Part shown: positions 11,371 through 23,180 of the stretch, piece by piece
Position numbering within the stretch: the stretch's first letter is position 1
How the letters are laid out: the number at the start of each line of letters is the position of its first letter
Source: Sipunculus nudus
Taxonomy: Eukaryota > Annelida > Sipuncula > Golfingiida > Sipunculidae
Reading direction: 5' to 3'
Assembly: GCA_026874595.1 (NCBI GenBank)
Contig: CM049318.1
Span: forward strand, 35,919,956 to 35,983,955
DNA length: 64,000 nucleotides
The notes under the pieces: generated by a model
Seen by the model: the letters and a program-made list of their open reading frames with translations, nothing else
Told to the model about the DNA's origin: nothing
Database searches by the model: none
Made by a program: the position numbers and the translations under genes

Positions 11371-14300
11371 GTAGATGAACAGTAACTTTAATTAGAGTAC
11401 ACGGGCTACATATAAAACGGTTATATTTTCAAAATACATAGTTATCTAAAAACATAACAATCAACGGTAAAAGTACAGGAATTTCTGTGTCATTGTCTGG
11501 TCTTTTATAATTAATACCCGAATTTCCAAACTAATACCCTGAAAGCACTGTATGTATTTTTTAATAATAGCTTCCTATAACGATATTATCCAGTAAGCTG
11601 TGTAGCGGGAGATAAGAAGGTCTTCCAGAGGAAAAAGTGTATAATAATAGCCAGGACCTGGCAGGTTGAACAACAGGGACATCTTTTACAAGAATCCATT
11701 GACCTCTATAGAAGCCATATAGAACTGAGCCGTAATATTTGTTCACAGCGCTATGGCCATTGACCGGTTTCGCAAAATAAACACAGTTTGTAGAATGGCC
11801 CTCTTTTTAGAAGGCCTAGAGTAAATATAGCCATTTTTTTAGGGAGAACTAAAACAAATATCGGTTATCTGCCACCGTCAGATGCTTTTATAAAATGTGT
11901 GTAATGAGGAATTTAGAGGCTTTATAAAACCTGAATTCTGACAAAACTGTTGAAATAAATATACATTTAAAGGTCACATTTGGATTGAATAACGAAGCAG
12001 AGACATGATTCAGGTTCTTATTTCACAAGTGTCGAACTGCTAATTTTTAATTTACCGCATAATACCTTTATCTTTCGAATTTCGTCATTGGATTTCTTTT
12101 AAAATTTTAAAGGAAATGGAAATGAGATTACTCTTGAAGGCTTTAATAACATCTGATCTGTTCGCAGAAGAGACTCGTGTAATAAATAATGTAATATCCC
12201 TACCTATAAGCCTGTATATTGACTCGTTTACGACTACAGCAAAATAAATTTATTCATTTCACTGACGTGTTTTAATCAGTTTATCGTAATGACGATTGTT
12301 GGCTGACAAATCTCTAGAAAATTAGAAAATTTAGATAACAATACTAGCGGAGTCGTATCGGTATATTTTGATGTCCGTGTATTGGCAAAGTAAAGGACAG
12401 TAAAACGCATTTCTGCGAGCGGGCCCAAAACCGCAAATTAAAGTAGGATATTTAGGTAAAATGGAAATATTCGAGTTTACTTTCAACATATGTTATTTGA
12501 ACTGTTATTCTATAAAAAAAAGACCATACATAGTTATATTGATTTTTTTTTTCTGCGAGTGCGCCCGAAAAGCAAATTAAATTAGAATATAGGTAGAATG
12601 AAAATTTTGGAGTTTCCTTTCAATTGCACTTTCGATTTTAATTCCACAGATATGACCACACAGAGTTACACTTTAATTTTAGGTTTTCATACAAAGAAAT
12701 AAAATAAAAATCATTTGCACGCATAGGCGTAATATAAAAATGATGAGATATTCATTAAAAAGGGCAAGGGTTTTCTTATGAGCCTTTTCACACAAAATAC
12801 TAAAACAATGAAAATGTCACTGCGTGCTAACCTGAGCCGCGTCCTCTAATTGCTAAAATAAACAACACAAGTCTTTGTTACTGGACTAATTTTTATATTT
12901 TGTAAAACGAACTATCACACAATATTCCTGTCTCATTGTCCAACTACAAGAGCACCATAAGTGTATTAACAATAGAGAATGTATGGCTGTGAAGTGAAGG
13001 TCAACATAGTTATTTTAAAAAACCCCTAAGGCCCCATTACATATCTATGAATAATAGCGAGGAACATATTTTCCGGTGGATCATATCTATAAATATCTTT
13101 TTTTTTAGATGCATAACAAAATGTTTAATTTGATCAGATTGTATTCAAACAGGAAATCCATAATTAATCTTAACAAGCTATATGCATGGACATGAGGTTA
13201 AAGTGAGGTAGCAGGAACTCTAAATTGACGTCACATATAATATGTGGTATAAACCATTCGGGAAGAAAATCACTTTTCATGAAGTTTTTCCTATTTATAG
13301 ATGGAGAACCGTAAGAGAAAATAATGTCATTGGGAATAGGCTCCAGACATTAATGACAGTGCGACCTTTAAGAAAAGATTAAAAACAGCTTTCAAAGACT
13401 AGATTTTCGGTCTCTCCCAAAATAACTTTCTCAAATTAACACTGAGAATATTTTTAATATACAAGCTGGCGTAGTATGTAAAAACGTGATATATACTGGT
13501 AATATGCGTAGCCACACTGGGAAAATGGCGGAACCTTGTTAGAATTCATTGGCCAAGTTATGGCCGAGAACGTTGTCCCGGGGCATGTAATGGCCCCGTT
13601 ATATGGGCAACTGATCATAATGCCATATCACGTAGCGGGTGGACACGTGGCGACAGTGCAGTTATTTCAGAGAAAAAAATAGATGCTGGTTTATGGTTTT
13701 ATGTGCAAATGTTAAAAAAAAGTCGAATTTTGCAAACGTACGCAGACATGCGGTAAAACTAAAATGATCCGCATGGCGGCGCTGATATCCAGCTAGAGTA
13801 AAAAGTACCGTAAATACGCAATGTTTTATAACCACATTGAATGAATAAAATTGGCAGTGATGTTAAGCGACTATGAAAAAAATGAGTGCAAGTAATAAAT
13901 TTTGAATGACCTTTAAATACTTAATGTATATAGTATCAAATATTTTCACTCCAGCTGCATGTAATAAAATATATTTTCATTATATGAAGATTATGTTGCC
14001 TGAATGTTCTATATTATATATCAACATAATTTTGAATATAAACATTAAAAAACGACAATTTTTGACAATTCAGTGAGTCAGCTGAAACATGCATTAGCCT
14101 TATTTCTCAATAGGGGATGCTTTATTAAAATATTATTGACAAAAATGTGACGGAACTATCATGTGACCGAGGAAAATATCCCGAAATATACCTAGTATGT
14201 GTTGTATTACAAAAATAATGCGTGTCGGGGGAGGGGGGGGGGGGACGAAATGCGCCCCGAAAAAAACCCTAAAAACTGAGGGAGACATGCCCCCCCCCCC

Positions 14301-14434
14301 TCCGAAACAGTGTCTCTGTCGAATTATTTTTCAAGCGTTGATGTGGATACAAGCCCAAGCGTTGATTAGGCCTTGGTTAGGGCACATTTTTCAATAAACC
14401 CAAAAATTCTGAAATAAACTTTCACTGAGTTATA

Positions 14435-14435
<1 letters not shown>
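11371..14435. other. No gene seen
   Basis: AT-rich. Contains a repeated 'tctgcgagyg.gcccraaa' phrase (12412 and 12553) and a poly-G/poly-C pair near 14227-14300. Confidence 0.5.

Positions 14436-14513
<78 letters not shown>
14436..14513. repeat. (TA)n microsatellite
   Basis: Perfect TA repeat. The Tyr-Ile frame over it is not a gene. Confidence 0.95.
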
Positions 14514-14516
<3 letters not shown>

Positions 14517-15175
14517 GACAAGTATTTCTTCCTAGGAGTAATTAGGGGCCATGGCAAAGAGGGTAATCGTTACGTCTTCACTGTATAAAGCAAAGATAAA
14601 CCCAGAACAAAGACAAATTCAAACTAAAATAGATTTTTCTTCAAGCAATGGTATTATATTTTTTCGTGTGTGTGGGTTGTTCCGACAGACGGGCAGAAAT
14701 TTACGTGGCGGGGTAATATGGCGCTGGCGGTCATTAGGACCCTTTGATGAAAGATCAAAGGTCACCAACCCAGGTACGCCAAAAGGCAGCGGGTTTACGT
14801 CTCACTTTATCCCAAAATATACAGATACTGTATTTAGATTATTAGCACTGAAGGATGTCTGGGAACAACATAGAGAGCAAACACCTCCGCAGGAAATAGC
14901 TACAGTATCGGTACTGGTGATGATGTATTAATGGCAAAATAAATTATACCTATGATGCTCGGTTCCTTCCTGCTTTGAATGTTCGATTTCCGCTGGTTTC
15001 CGTGTGTCCAGTAATGAATCGGGGTACAAAGAAAGATCAGTTCTATACATTTTGTCCCTGCGCCAATAGTAATGCTCCTATTTGCCAGGTTTGCTCATTT
15101 CCGGTCATGCCTACGAGCATTTTATCGAATTTACAAGTCAGGATAAATGTCTTACTGACCATGAAGATATAGATA

Positions 15176-15189
<14 letters not shown>
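14514..15189. other. Unassigned 126-codon ORF region
   Basis: The + frame 14551-14931 is the longest non-repeat ORF in this part and is somewhat GC-richer in its middle ('GPFDERSKVTNPGTPKGSGF'). No family recognised and no splice signals chosen; it may be chance or a decayed insertion. Confidence 0.2.
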
Positions 15190-15234
<45 letters not shown>

Positions 15235-15236
15235 CA
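15190..15236. repeat. (TA)n microsatellite, left of hAT-like element
   Basis: Preceded by (CA)n and abuts the element at 15239. The matching right part is at 15498. Confidence 0.95.
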
Positions 15237-15238
15237 TA

Positions 15239-15496
15239 GGGGCGGATTTAAAAAGGAACAAAAACTCATATTACACCGTCACACTTCCAGTTACACTGTA
15301 TATCTTGTTTATAATCCATTTAAGCTACCCCAGATTGCACGATTACGACCCAAATTTTCAAAAAATTCTACCTCCCAACCCACCCCCCCCCCCTTATTCC
15401 CCCGCCCGCTTGGCTCTCCTCGCCTCGGCTCAACCGCTTCGCGGCCTTGCAATGTGAGCCCACTACCCCCCTCCTAAATTCCTGTATACGCCCCTG

Positions 15497-15497
<1 letters not shown>
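15239..15497. mobile_element. Short hAT-like MITE inserted in a TA microsatellite
   Basis: The left end reads 'aggggcggatttaaaaagga'. The reverse complement of the right end reads 'caggggcgtatacaggaatt', so the ends are imperfect inverted repeats. A (TA)n tract abuts each side (15190-15236 and 15498-15545), as if one microsatellite had been split. Ends starting CAGGGGCG are common in hAT elements (known); membership is inferred. The interior has no credible ORF and includes a poly-C run. Confidence 0.6.

Positions 15498-15546
<49 letters not shown>
15498..15546. repeat. (TA)n microsatellite, right of hAT-like element
   Basis: TA repeat continuing after the element. Confidence 0.95.
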
Positions 15547-15550
<4 letters not shown>

Positions 15551-16262
15551 ATAATTTATATAAATAACTTATATCCACCTATGCAACGGTCATTTTGATA
15601 CATTCCCTATTGTTGGAATTATAGCCAATTGATACTTTCCTATATAGCAAACATGAGAATGAGAAAAATCTCATTAAATGGATCTATTCGGGCAAGTTCC
15701 TGGAACTACTGCCACAAGTATTTTCCCCCTGATAATAACCTCTTTCATCGAAAATTGTCCCTTGAATATTCATTCCATAGGCCTTTTATCCGCCACATTA
15801 ACTTTTGGGCCAATCTTTTTATTGCCATGAGTAATTCAATTCTTCAGATTTACGCTAGCTTTTTCGAATGTTTGTATTAAATTATATGCTCTTTCTGAAA
15901 AACGTATTTTCGAGATACAGATTTCTTTTTGCTATTGCACGCTGAGCCGTTCAATACAAGTTCTCGTACTAGCCAGGAAGGTCATTTGTGGGCACCATCC
16001 TTGAATGTTCCTTCTAAAATAATTCTTCAAAAGTTCTAACTAAATTTAAAAGGACGAAGTAAATGCATATATTTGAGATATTGACGTTATCGGGACATGG
16101 TTTCTTTTATCATACCCTCCTTCAAGAGAAATGTCACAGTAGAAATAATGTTTAATTGAAAAAGGCATTAGTGAATTAAGATAACTTAACTAAAAAGCGT
16201 GATATATTATACTGATAGGCTGATCGCTCTTATTGACAAATGATGATAACATTAATTGTGAA

Positions 16263-16267
<5 letters not shown>

Positions 16268-16308
<41 letters not shown>
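16268..16308. repeat. (TA)n microsatellite
   Basis: Perfect TA repeat. Confidence 0.95.
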
Positions 16309-16310
<2 letters not shown>

Positions 16311-18859
16311 CTAAGCTTATTCTAGGTAATCCATTTAAAACCCGTAAAAATCTTTATCTTCGTCTTCTTAAGGAATCGCTGTCTGGTTATAGGACCCATC
16401 AACCATTATGATTTACGAACACACAAGAATGATTTCCTCCGTTTTAGACAGGCCCCAATAACTCAACCGTAGGCCAGTATTAAAAAAACCGCTTATATTA
16501 CTTACATTCGGAAAAAAGAATTGCGCAACCATGTTGCATGAATGTAGGTATATCCAGCGAAGAATTTCCCTTTTTTAAGTAACTTGGTATATTTATAAAC
16601 TCAATATTTTGTTTTGTGCCGTAACTTCTTCACGTTTATTCTGATTTTTTTTATCGTAACCCTTTAAGGTCCGGTATGAAAATTTTAAAGTGTTCAAAAG
16701 GATCTAAACGTTTAGAGTCAGGCATCCCATAAATATTTACAGATCCACAGGGATGTTTTGCTGCGAAACGTCAGGCCCCAATAAATCAACCACTGTTATT
16801 TACGGTATATCTGTTTCTGTTACGGTAGGAAGAGAAATGGCGGGAAAAACTGCCTAATGACACAGACACCCAGTAGTCCCTTCAAATTCATCAAGTCATC
16901 CACAAAAACACCCAAATGGTGCTACGGAAGATAGCAAGTTATTGGAATTCTTACGTTCAAAAACTTGGCAAATCTTTTTTCCCCGCTTAGCTGAAACGCG
17001 GGTGTTGTCAAGAGAAAGGTTAAAGCATCAGTCACTTTGTTTGAATACTGGTATTTGTTGTGTCAGTTGTTCTCCAGTTCAAGCGCGCGTATAAATAGCA
17101 ACATCAGGCCACACACAAAACTTGGGGGTGAGCGGGCGAATCCCCCCCCCCCCCCCCTCTTTTCCTTAGCAGTCGAGGCAACGTGAAATTTTGCAAGATT
17201 GTCTAGAAAATACAAAAAAAATGTGCTTTAATCACTTAAATGGTGTGTATGCTTAACACTTAATGTTGTCCATTTTCCGTAGCTTTAAGAATTTTTTTTT
17301 AGGGAATTTGTGCCTTAGCACAAATTAGCAACATACCTAAGGACCTGGTCTTCATTTGCAAAAAATAAAATAAAATAAAATAAAATAATAGTCCACGCAA
17401 AAGAGGAGCGGCGATAACGTAGAACAATATTGTTTGTATGGAATTTCGAAACGAATGTCATCCACGTTTAGCGGTCAGGACAGCTGTGATTAAGGTCTAA
17501 GAACTTTTTTCATAAATGATATTAATTTTTCTTCATTACCCGATTCTTCATTAATCAATTAGCCGAAGTATTGCTTTTGGACCACGTGACATGTATTTAT
17601 ACTCAGGAGTTAAAATGCTCTCTTGAATGTAGTATATGGATTCTTTTGCTTCCGGATTTAGATGGATTTATTAAATATTTTCAAAATATTTATAACCTTT
17701 CTCTATATGAACTTTACAACAGTAATCAGAACTGGCCGCTGTTAAAAGAAAAAAAAAATCGTATTTAAAAAGATGTTGGCCCATATTTGATGAAAGCCTG
17801 TCTGATGAAAATGATAAACAGAACTTTGTTTATGAACATTTTAGGCTTAAATGCCCCAGAAAATAATCACATTTTAAAGTATAAACCACAGCAAAAAGTA
17901 CTCAGGATGATATCTTCACTTCTTATATGTGGATATAGAATGTGTGTTCTTGTTCCATATCTCCATGAGATGGACAAGCATGGCCATTCAAACATCTTCA
18001 TATGTGTATATTTGCTTAATGATATAGTAAATTTGCGTTTCTTCAATGGCTATGCTGTAAAAAATGAAAATTACTTAAATACATATAACTTATGAAAATA
18101 TTTAAAATCTACATAATATTTACTAGTATTAAAAAAATCTTTCAGAATGGGATCATGCAAAGATGGTTCATATCAAAAGTTTGGGTTATAATCAGGAAAA
18201 CTGAAACGAGGCTCACACAATTATAGAGAGATATTTCTCAGATCTTAAACTATAAAGTGGGCTTCAAATTAGGCTGGTCGATCTAAGTAAAGTCAAACAG
18301 TTGCGAGAAAAAAAAAAACAACACCGTGGCATGCACTGCACCTGAAAATATATGCTTTAGGTATAACCAGTTATGTTTAATATGTGTGAGACATTCTCAA
18401 ACGTGATAAGGTAAAAGTTGAAAAAGCCCGGACTTGACCACGAACACAGTCCTCACGCTAATTGCACATGCTTGATCTGCAAGGTCTAATGATTTGTATT
18501 GTAATGAATACATATCTATGCAGAATGAAGGAGGTGGATGGGTGAATGACCGTTCAATGAGTTTTACCCTGGGGAGTATGTGAATTAAAGATTCTCAGAA
18601 AATGAGGCCGATACCCGTTGGCTTTATCCTTGGCCTGATGGGATTATGCATAAGATATAAGATCAGACTCACATAGATAAAATATAGGATTAGTCACCGA
18701 GACGGATATACGTCATTATTATCAACGAAAGGAGGCTAATGGCATAACTTGGTTTCGTCAGAAATAGCCTGACCTTTCTTCTTTGATATTCTTAGCGTGT
18801 TTTAATGAACCAGGCACAGTTCACCAGGTGTAACGGCTAATGAAGGAGTAGTGACACGT

Positions 18860-18860
<1 letters not shown>

Positions 18861-18938
<78 letters not shown>

Positions 18939-19008
18939 GTAGTCCATAATATATACTTCATAAGAATACAATTCTACAGTTTTCTCGTCGATTCCAACTT
19001 CTTTTTAA

Positions 19009-19054
<46 letters not shown>
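18861..19054. repeat. (TA)n followed by (TC)n microsatellites
   Basis: Two TA runs (18861-18936 with a short break) and a 43-base TC run (19012-19054) are separated by ~75 bases of ordinary sequence. Confidence 0.95.
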
Positions 19055-19057
<3 letters not shown>

Positions 19058-19324
19058 TATATGTATCTCCCATTCTCCTCGGTAACCCCGTTGTCGTGAA
19101 TTCCCTGTGGAAAGGTACTTGTGTGTTTGATTTTCTTCTGACTGAACCAGAAGCTCTACTGGGTTTTCAATTAGATATTGTGGATGCGAAATTATTTATC
19201 ATTATTAATCGTGGATTCTATTTATGTAAGAAATGCTGGAACCTAATGTGAACTTAAGGTCCCAGGTTTAATTAAAGCCAGATATTCAACCCTATGTTAT
19301 TAAAATATGTTCTTTCTGTCATTC

Positions 19325-19665
19325 TCTGCGTACATGTTAATGAACTCTAGGTAATTCCTCATAAGAAAGGTCATATAAATATGTAAATATGTTACATGCG
19401 CCTGCATGACAAACAGGAAAAGGCATGTTACAGAAGGAGGTTGACTGTACATGTGAGGTAGTTAGAAGTTCTCAAGTAGCAAAACGAGCTTGACAAAACT
19501 CTGGTTCAGAAAGCCTCAGTGAGTTTGGATTGTTATGGATATATACTAAACGGGCGGCCTTTGTGCGGTGGGATTGGCGTTTTTCGGCCTATTTTCATGA
19601 CAGGATCAAGGGATTTTCTTACGTTTATAGGTGTCCGATATCGGAATAGGCCACATTAAGAATTT
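19325..19665. mobile_element. TTAA element, family C, degenerate copy
   Basis: Shares the order 'tgaactctaggtaattcct', 'acaaacaggaaaaggca', 'gcggtgggattggcgttttt', 'atcaagggattttctta' with the copies at 36225 and 62848. The ends are not preserved well enough to place exactly. Confidence 0.5.
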
Positions 19666-20249
19666 GAGGTTTTCCTCCGGTGTGCGCCGCATAAGGCAAA
19701 AAAAAATAGGTTTGAAACTCAGGCAGCGCCCGCATCAATTTTAATCCCCCATAACATACATTTTTATTTCAATTTTCATCATTCAAGAAGATAAAAAAGT
19801 ACAATTTTGATAAGATTTCCTTTTTTTATGTGTGGTTTTTTTCACCTGTTAGCAAACAAATTCTGTTATTATCATGCTTTTCAGCGATCATATGACATTT
19901 TTTAACGAAACATAGAAAAAGGGTAAAAAATCACCCGCCCGCACTGATTTTATTTTAAAAAAGTGCCTGAGAACCATACGGTTTTTTGCCTAATGTCGAG
20001 TTTTACTTACTGACAGAGAAGGATCGCTTTTCTAGCCAACTGTGAAAAACACAATCACGAAATGTCCCTAATCCACATTACCTCCCCGACCTAGATGCAA
20101 ACTCATATATCCCCAATCAGGCTGCGGTTTTAATTCAGTTATCCCAACGAAAACAACATTTGGCCTGGATCAAAAAATCAAAATGTCTTGTTACGCTACC
20201 AGTGATAGCTATTCTTTTTATTTTCCTGTAATATTCGAACTACATAAAC

Positions 20250-20880
20250 AACGTTAATATTGTGTTTTATGAAGATTTGAACATATTGATGATTTAAATG
20301 ATATTTTTTGGCCACAAAACAAGGCAAATCAGGCGCCAGTTGTCTATTATCGACATTTCGGGGTAAGATGCAATGACAAACAGTAATAATCGCAAGGATT
20401 CTTGTAACTAAATCCCCTTGTTTTTTCTAGCCCTTTCTGTTTTTGATGGATAAAAAATAGCTAATCTCCCAGGCCTCTCCGCATGACAATAGCTGTTTTG
20501 GTTGCAAAACATACGTCTAATTCTTGGGGTGATTATGTCACCCACTGTTGAAGTGACAAATGAAGGACGCACAGTCCCGTGAGATTTGTTAACCAATATT
20601 CTGCAATCGGAATCCTGAAACAATATGAGACAAATATGGTAGTTTACAGCAGCTTAAGTCGCCCGATTTGTATATAAAGTATGGCTGCTTTAATAAATGT
20701 TTAGTATCTTTTCCAAGGCCAGGCTGCGTAGGCCAGGCTACGTAATCCCCAGCGTCGCGGTATCGTATTCACGTCAGGTTCCCTTAGGATAAAACAGCCC
20801 CGGAGACAAGATATATTGGGAATTTTGATTATAGTGCCAGCGCTTTTGTCTTCCTTCTACACTGAACTGGCGTCGGTAAT
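20250..20880. repeat. Diverged tandem duplication, copy 1
   Basis: Matches copy 2 (21110-21735) in the same order and orientation. Shared landmarks include 'gataaaaaatagctaat' (20449 and 21292), 'cctgaaacaat' versus 'tctgaaacaat' (20614 and 21471), and 'tgggaatyttgatt' (20817 and 21680). Spacing between equivalent points is about 840-865 bases. A 71-codon frame on the - strand starts right after a good acceptor ('atattgtttcag') but is only partly kept in copy 2. No function recognised. Confidence 0.7.
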
Positions 20881-21109
20881 GATACAAACTTTATAACCCA
20901 ACAAAATTTCTTAAATGGAACCTCAAGATTAAAGTCAACGGAACTTTCTCATTCTATAAAGTCTCCCTAACCCTGGAGACCACTCAGTTATATCCCAAAT
21001 CGTGCTTCGCTCACTTTTCTCCACGAAATACCTCTCTTGGCCCAGATCAGTCACCGCAGCCTTAACAACGCTAAATATATTAACATATCACGTTGTAATG
21101 TAATACCTG

Positions 21110-21735
21110 AACTCCAAAACTTTCTTTAATGTTATACTTCATGATGATTTGAACACATTAAGATTTTGGAGACGGTAACAAATTGTATATTTTGACCGAC
21201 AACGATACACCACGAGCGGCGACAAACAATATTTATGGTTAAAATTCCAGTGACTTAAAGCTCCTGTTATAGCTAAGCCGTGCCTTTGATTGATAAAAAA
21301 TAGCTAATTTTGCAGACGCCACAGCATAACAATGGCTGTCGAGGTGGATTATAGAAACATGTCCTTCTCTCCTTGGAGTGCATTTATCACCTGCCGAATC
21401 ATAATGTAGAAATACACTAATCAGATGCGCTCATTTCTGCAAGATTTTACCCACATCCTGTCATCGTGATTCTGAAACAATAAAGACGAAATTGGTGATT
21501 TTACTAGCAGCGGGCCATGTATAGATAATGTATGGTGGCCTAAATCAAATTATAGTACCATTCCCCATTCCAGGCTGCTGTGTTTGTCATCCATATATAA
21601 ATTCGAAAACGTTGCCACATCGCCGTTTCGTGTTCACAGCACGTCCCCTCTGATAGAACCAGCTGTTGGTGATGTATACTGGGAATCTTGATTCCATTGT
21701 TGGTACTCGGGATGCTTCTGGGCGGATCTGGTGAC
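21110..21735. repeat. Diverged tandem duplication, copy 2
   Basis: Second copy of the block at 20250-20880, estimated by eye at roughly two-thirds identical with indels. The - strand acceptor-like 'attgtttcag' is retained and the first ~11 codons of the aligned frame remain open, then a stop appears. Confidence 0.7.
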
Positions 21736-21821
21736 TGAGATGTATCCTATATTTTACAGTCCTGTATATATTTATATCTCTGGCTTTCAGTAATATTTTC
21801 GGGACAACAGATGAACCATTT

Positions 21822-21831
<10 letters not shown>

Positions 21832-21866
<35 letters not shown>

Positions 21867-21890
21867 TTGTGTGTGTGTGTGTGTGTGTGT
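21832..21890. repeat. (GT)n microsatellite, left part
   Basis: Near-perfect GT repeat with one 'gtattt' break. It continues after the LTR-like block as 'gtgtgtgtgtgattgtgtg' at 22832-22850. The YIYIY- and THTHTH-type reading frames over it are repeat translations, not genes. Confidence 0.95.
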
Positions 21891-22831
21891 TGTTGCTGTT
21901 CTTGTTCTTGTTACAGATGCCTGTTTTATTATGAGCTGTTGACATGTCTCTTTGCTGTGCGCTGTTGGCATTTTGATTCGTGTTTGGCTCAAGCCCTGGC
22001 GTTGCTATGCTACGGCGTTCCTTGTTCTGGCTGGCTGGCTGCGGCACGCGCGTAAAAAACAATGTCATGCTAGTCTGGGGCTTTCTCGTCTGGCCGAGCA
22101 GGGTCGGCCCACTTGTGAACTCTGGCATGTACAGACACAGCATTCTTGTTCTAGATGTTTCCTGTAATGCGTGTGTACTGTGTATTATGGTAGATTCTTT
22201 GGATTTTTCGAGAAATGGAAAGTTCTCGGCTTGAGGTGAGAAATTATAAATAGGGGGCTGTGTTTTAGAGCCGAGAGAGAGGTGAGAGAATATTCTAGCG
22301 GACACAGAAGCATGTAAGTCAGTTTGTGGGACCTATTCCGATAAGTGCGGCAATTATAGATTTTCTTCTGGATTTTTGACGGATCTTATATAGTCTTTAG
22401 TTTGCTTTCGGAATTATAACAGGAACTTCACTTTGGGATTACGGCGGATTGATTTTGTGAATGAACTGGATTGTTATTCTTTGAGAAGATTTGTGTGAAC
22501 TGTTCATCTGAATTATATGCTTAAAGGACTTATCGCTGTGACAGTTGTGGTATCCAGGTACTGTGCACTTTGTTTATTAGGCTGTGTGATGATATTGATT
22601 TGCTGTTATACTGTTGTTGTATTGTGTAATTGTATTGATTTGTGTATTGTAATGTTAGGGTTATTTTAAGAATAAATTAAAGTTATTTGTTAACAAAAAA
22701 ACACTGACTTCTTTATTCATTCTCCTAGACATTTCAAGCTGCCTAGTGTTAGAGAATCTGAATTTTATTCTCCATTACAAAATTTATGTTCATCACGCAT
22801 TCGTGATCTGTTGATATTAGGTTCCGTGACA
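21891..22831 (+). mobile_element. Probable solo LTR of a retrotransposon, inserted in a GT microsatellite
   Basis: A 941-base block begins TGTTGC and ends CCGTGACA. It is flanked by (GT)n on the left (21832-21890) and 'gtgtgtgtgtg' on the right, so the target duplication would be hidden in the GT repeat. Inside are a TATA-like 'ataaatagggg' near 22248, a transcribed-looking region, and AATAAA at about 22669 followed by ~160 bases. This is the U3-R-U5 order of an LTR read on the + strand. No internal retroelement genes follow, so it is a solo LTR. Open frames at 21950-22230 and their mirror images appear incidental. The exact left base (21888 or 21891) is uncertain because of the GT repeat. 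Confidence 0.55.
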
Positions 22832-22889
22832 GTGTGTGTGTGATTGTGTGTTTGAATTAATTGGTTGCATTCTTACAAAATCGATCACA

Positions 22890-23180
22890 AACGATAATGT
22901 ATCAACATGCCTATAGAGGTTATATTATCCAGAAAAAAATAGGCTTTCCTTGCCAGAGATAAAAGACAGGCGGGACACAAAATTTCAAAGGCATTATACT
23001 GGACCTCGTGCAGGTAATATGTGTCAACAGCCTTGATGACGGCTGACATTTCGCATGATGTACAGTCAAGCATTAAATCGGTCAACATGTAAGGTAAAAT
23101 TCTATACCGCATATATCATGGTAATATATATTAAAGGTACATAAAATAAAATAATTGATTAATAACATATGATAAGCCTG
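22890..23180 (+). repeat. Unnamed interspersed repeat, family A, copy 2
   Basis: Same order and orientation as the copy at 1128. The 75-codon reading frame across it on the - strand is not kept in the other copies, so it is not treated as a gene. Confidence 0.65.

Larger units (their letters stand above)
15547..19324. other. No gene recognised
   Basis: AT-rich with microsatellites (listed), a (TAAAA)n run near 17366-17386 and a poly-C run near 17143-17157. The frames at 15629, 17571 and 17787 lack protein-like features. Confidence 0.5.

Noticed and set aside
14551-14931. 126-codon + strand ORF as a gene
   Set aside because: No recognisable domain, no clear splice or promoter context; noted only as unassigned.
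15082-15477. 131-codon + strand ORF
   Set aside because: Crosses a (TA)n tract and an hAT-like MITE; no protein motif.
21787-22305. 172-codon - strand ORF, the longest in the window
   Set aside because: The Thr-His repeat comes from the GT microsatellite; the rest is antisense to the probable LTR and overlaps frames on the other strand.
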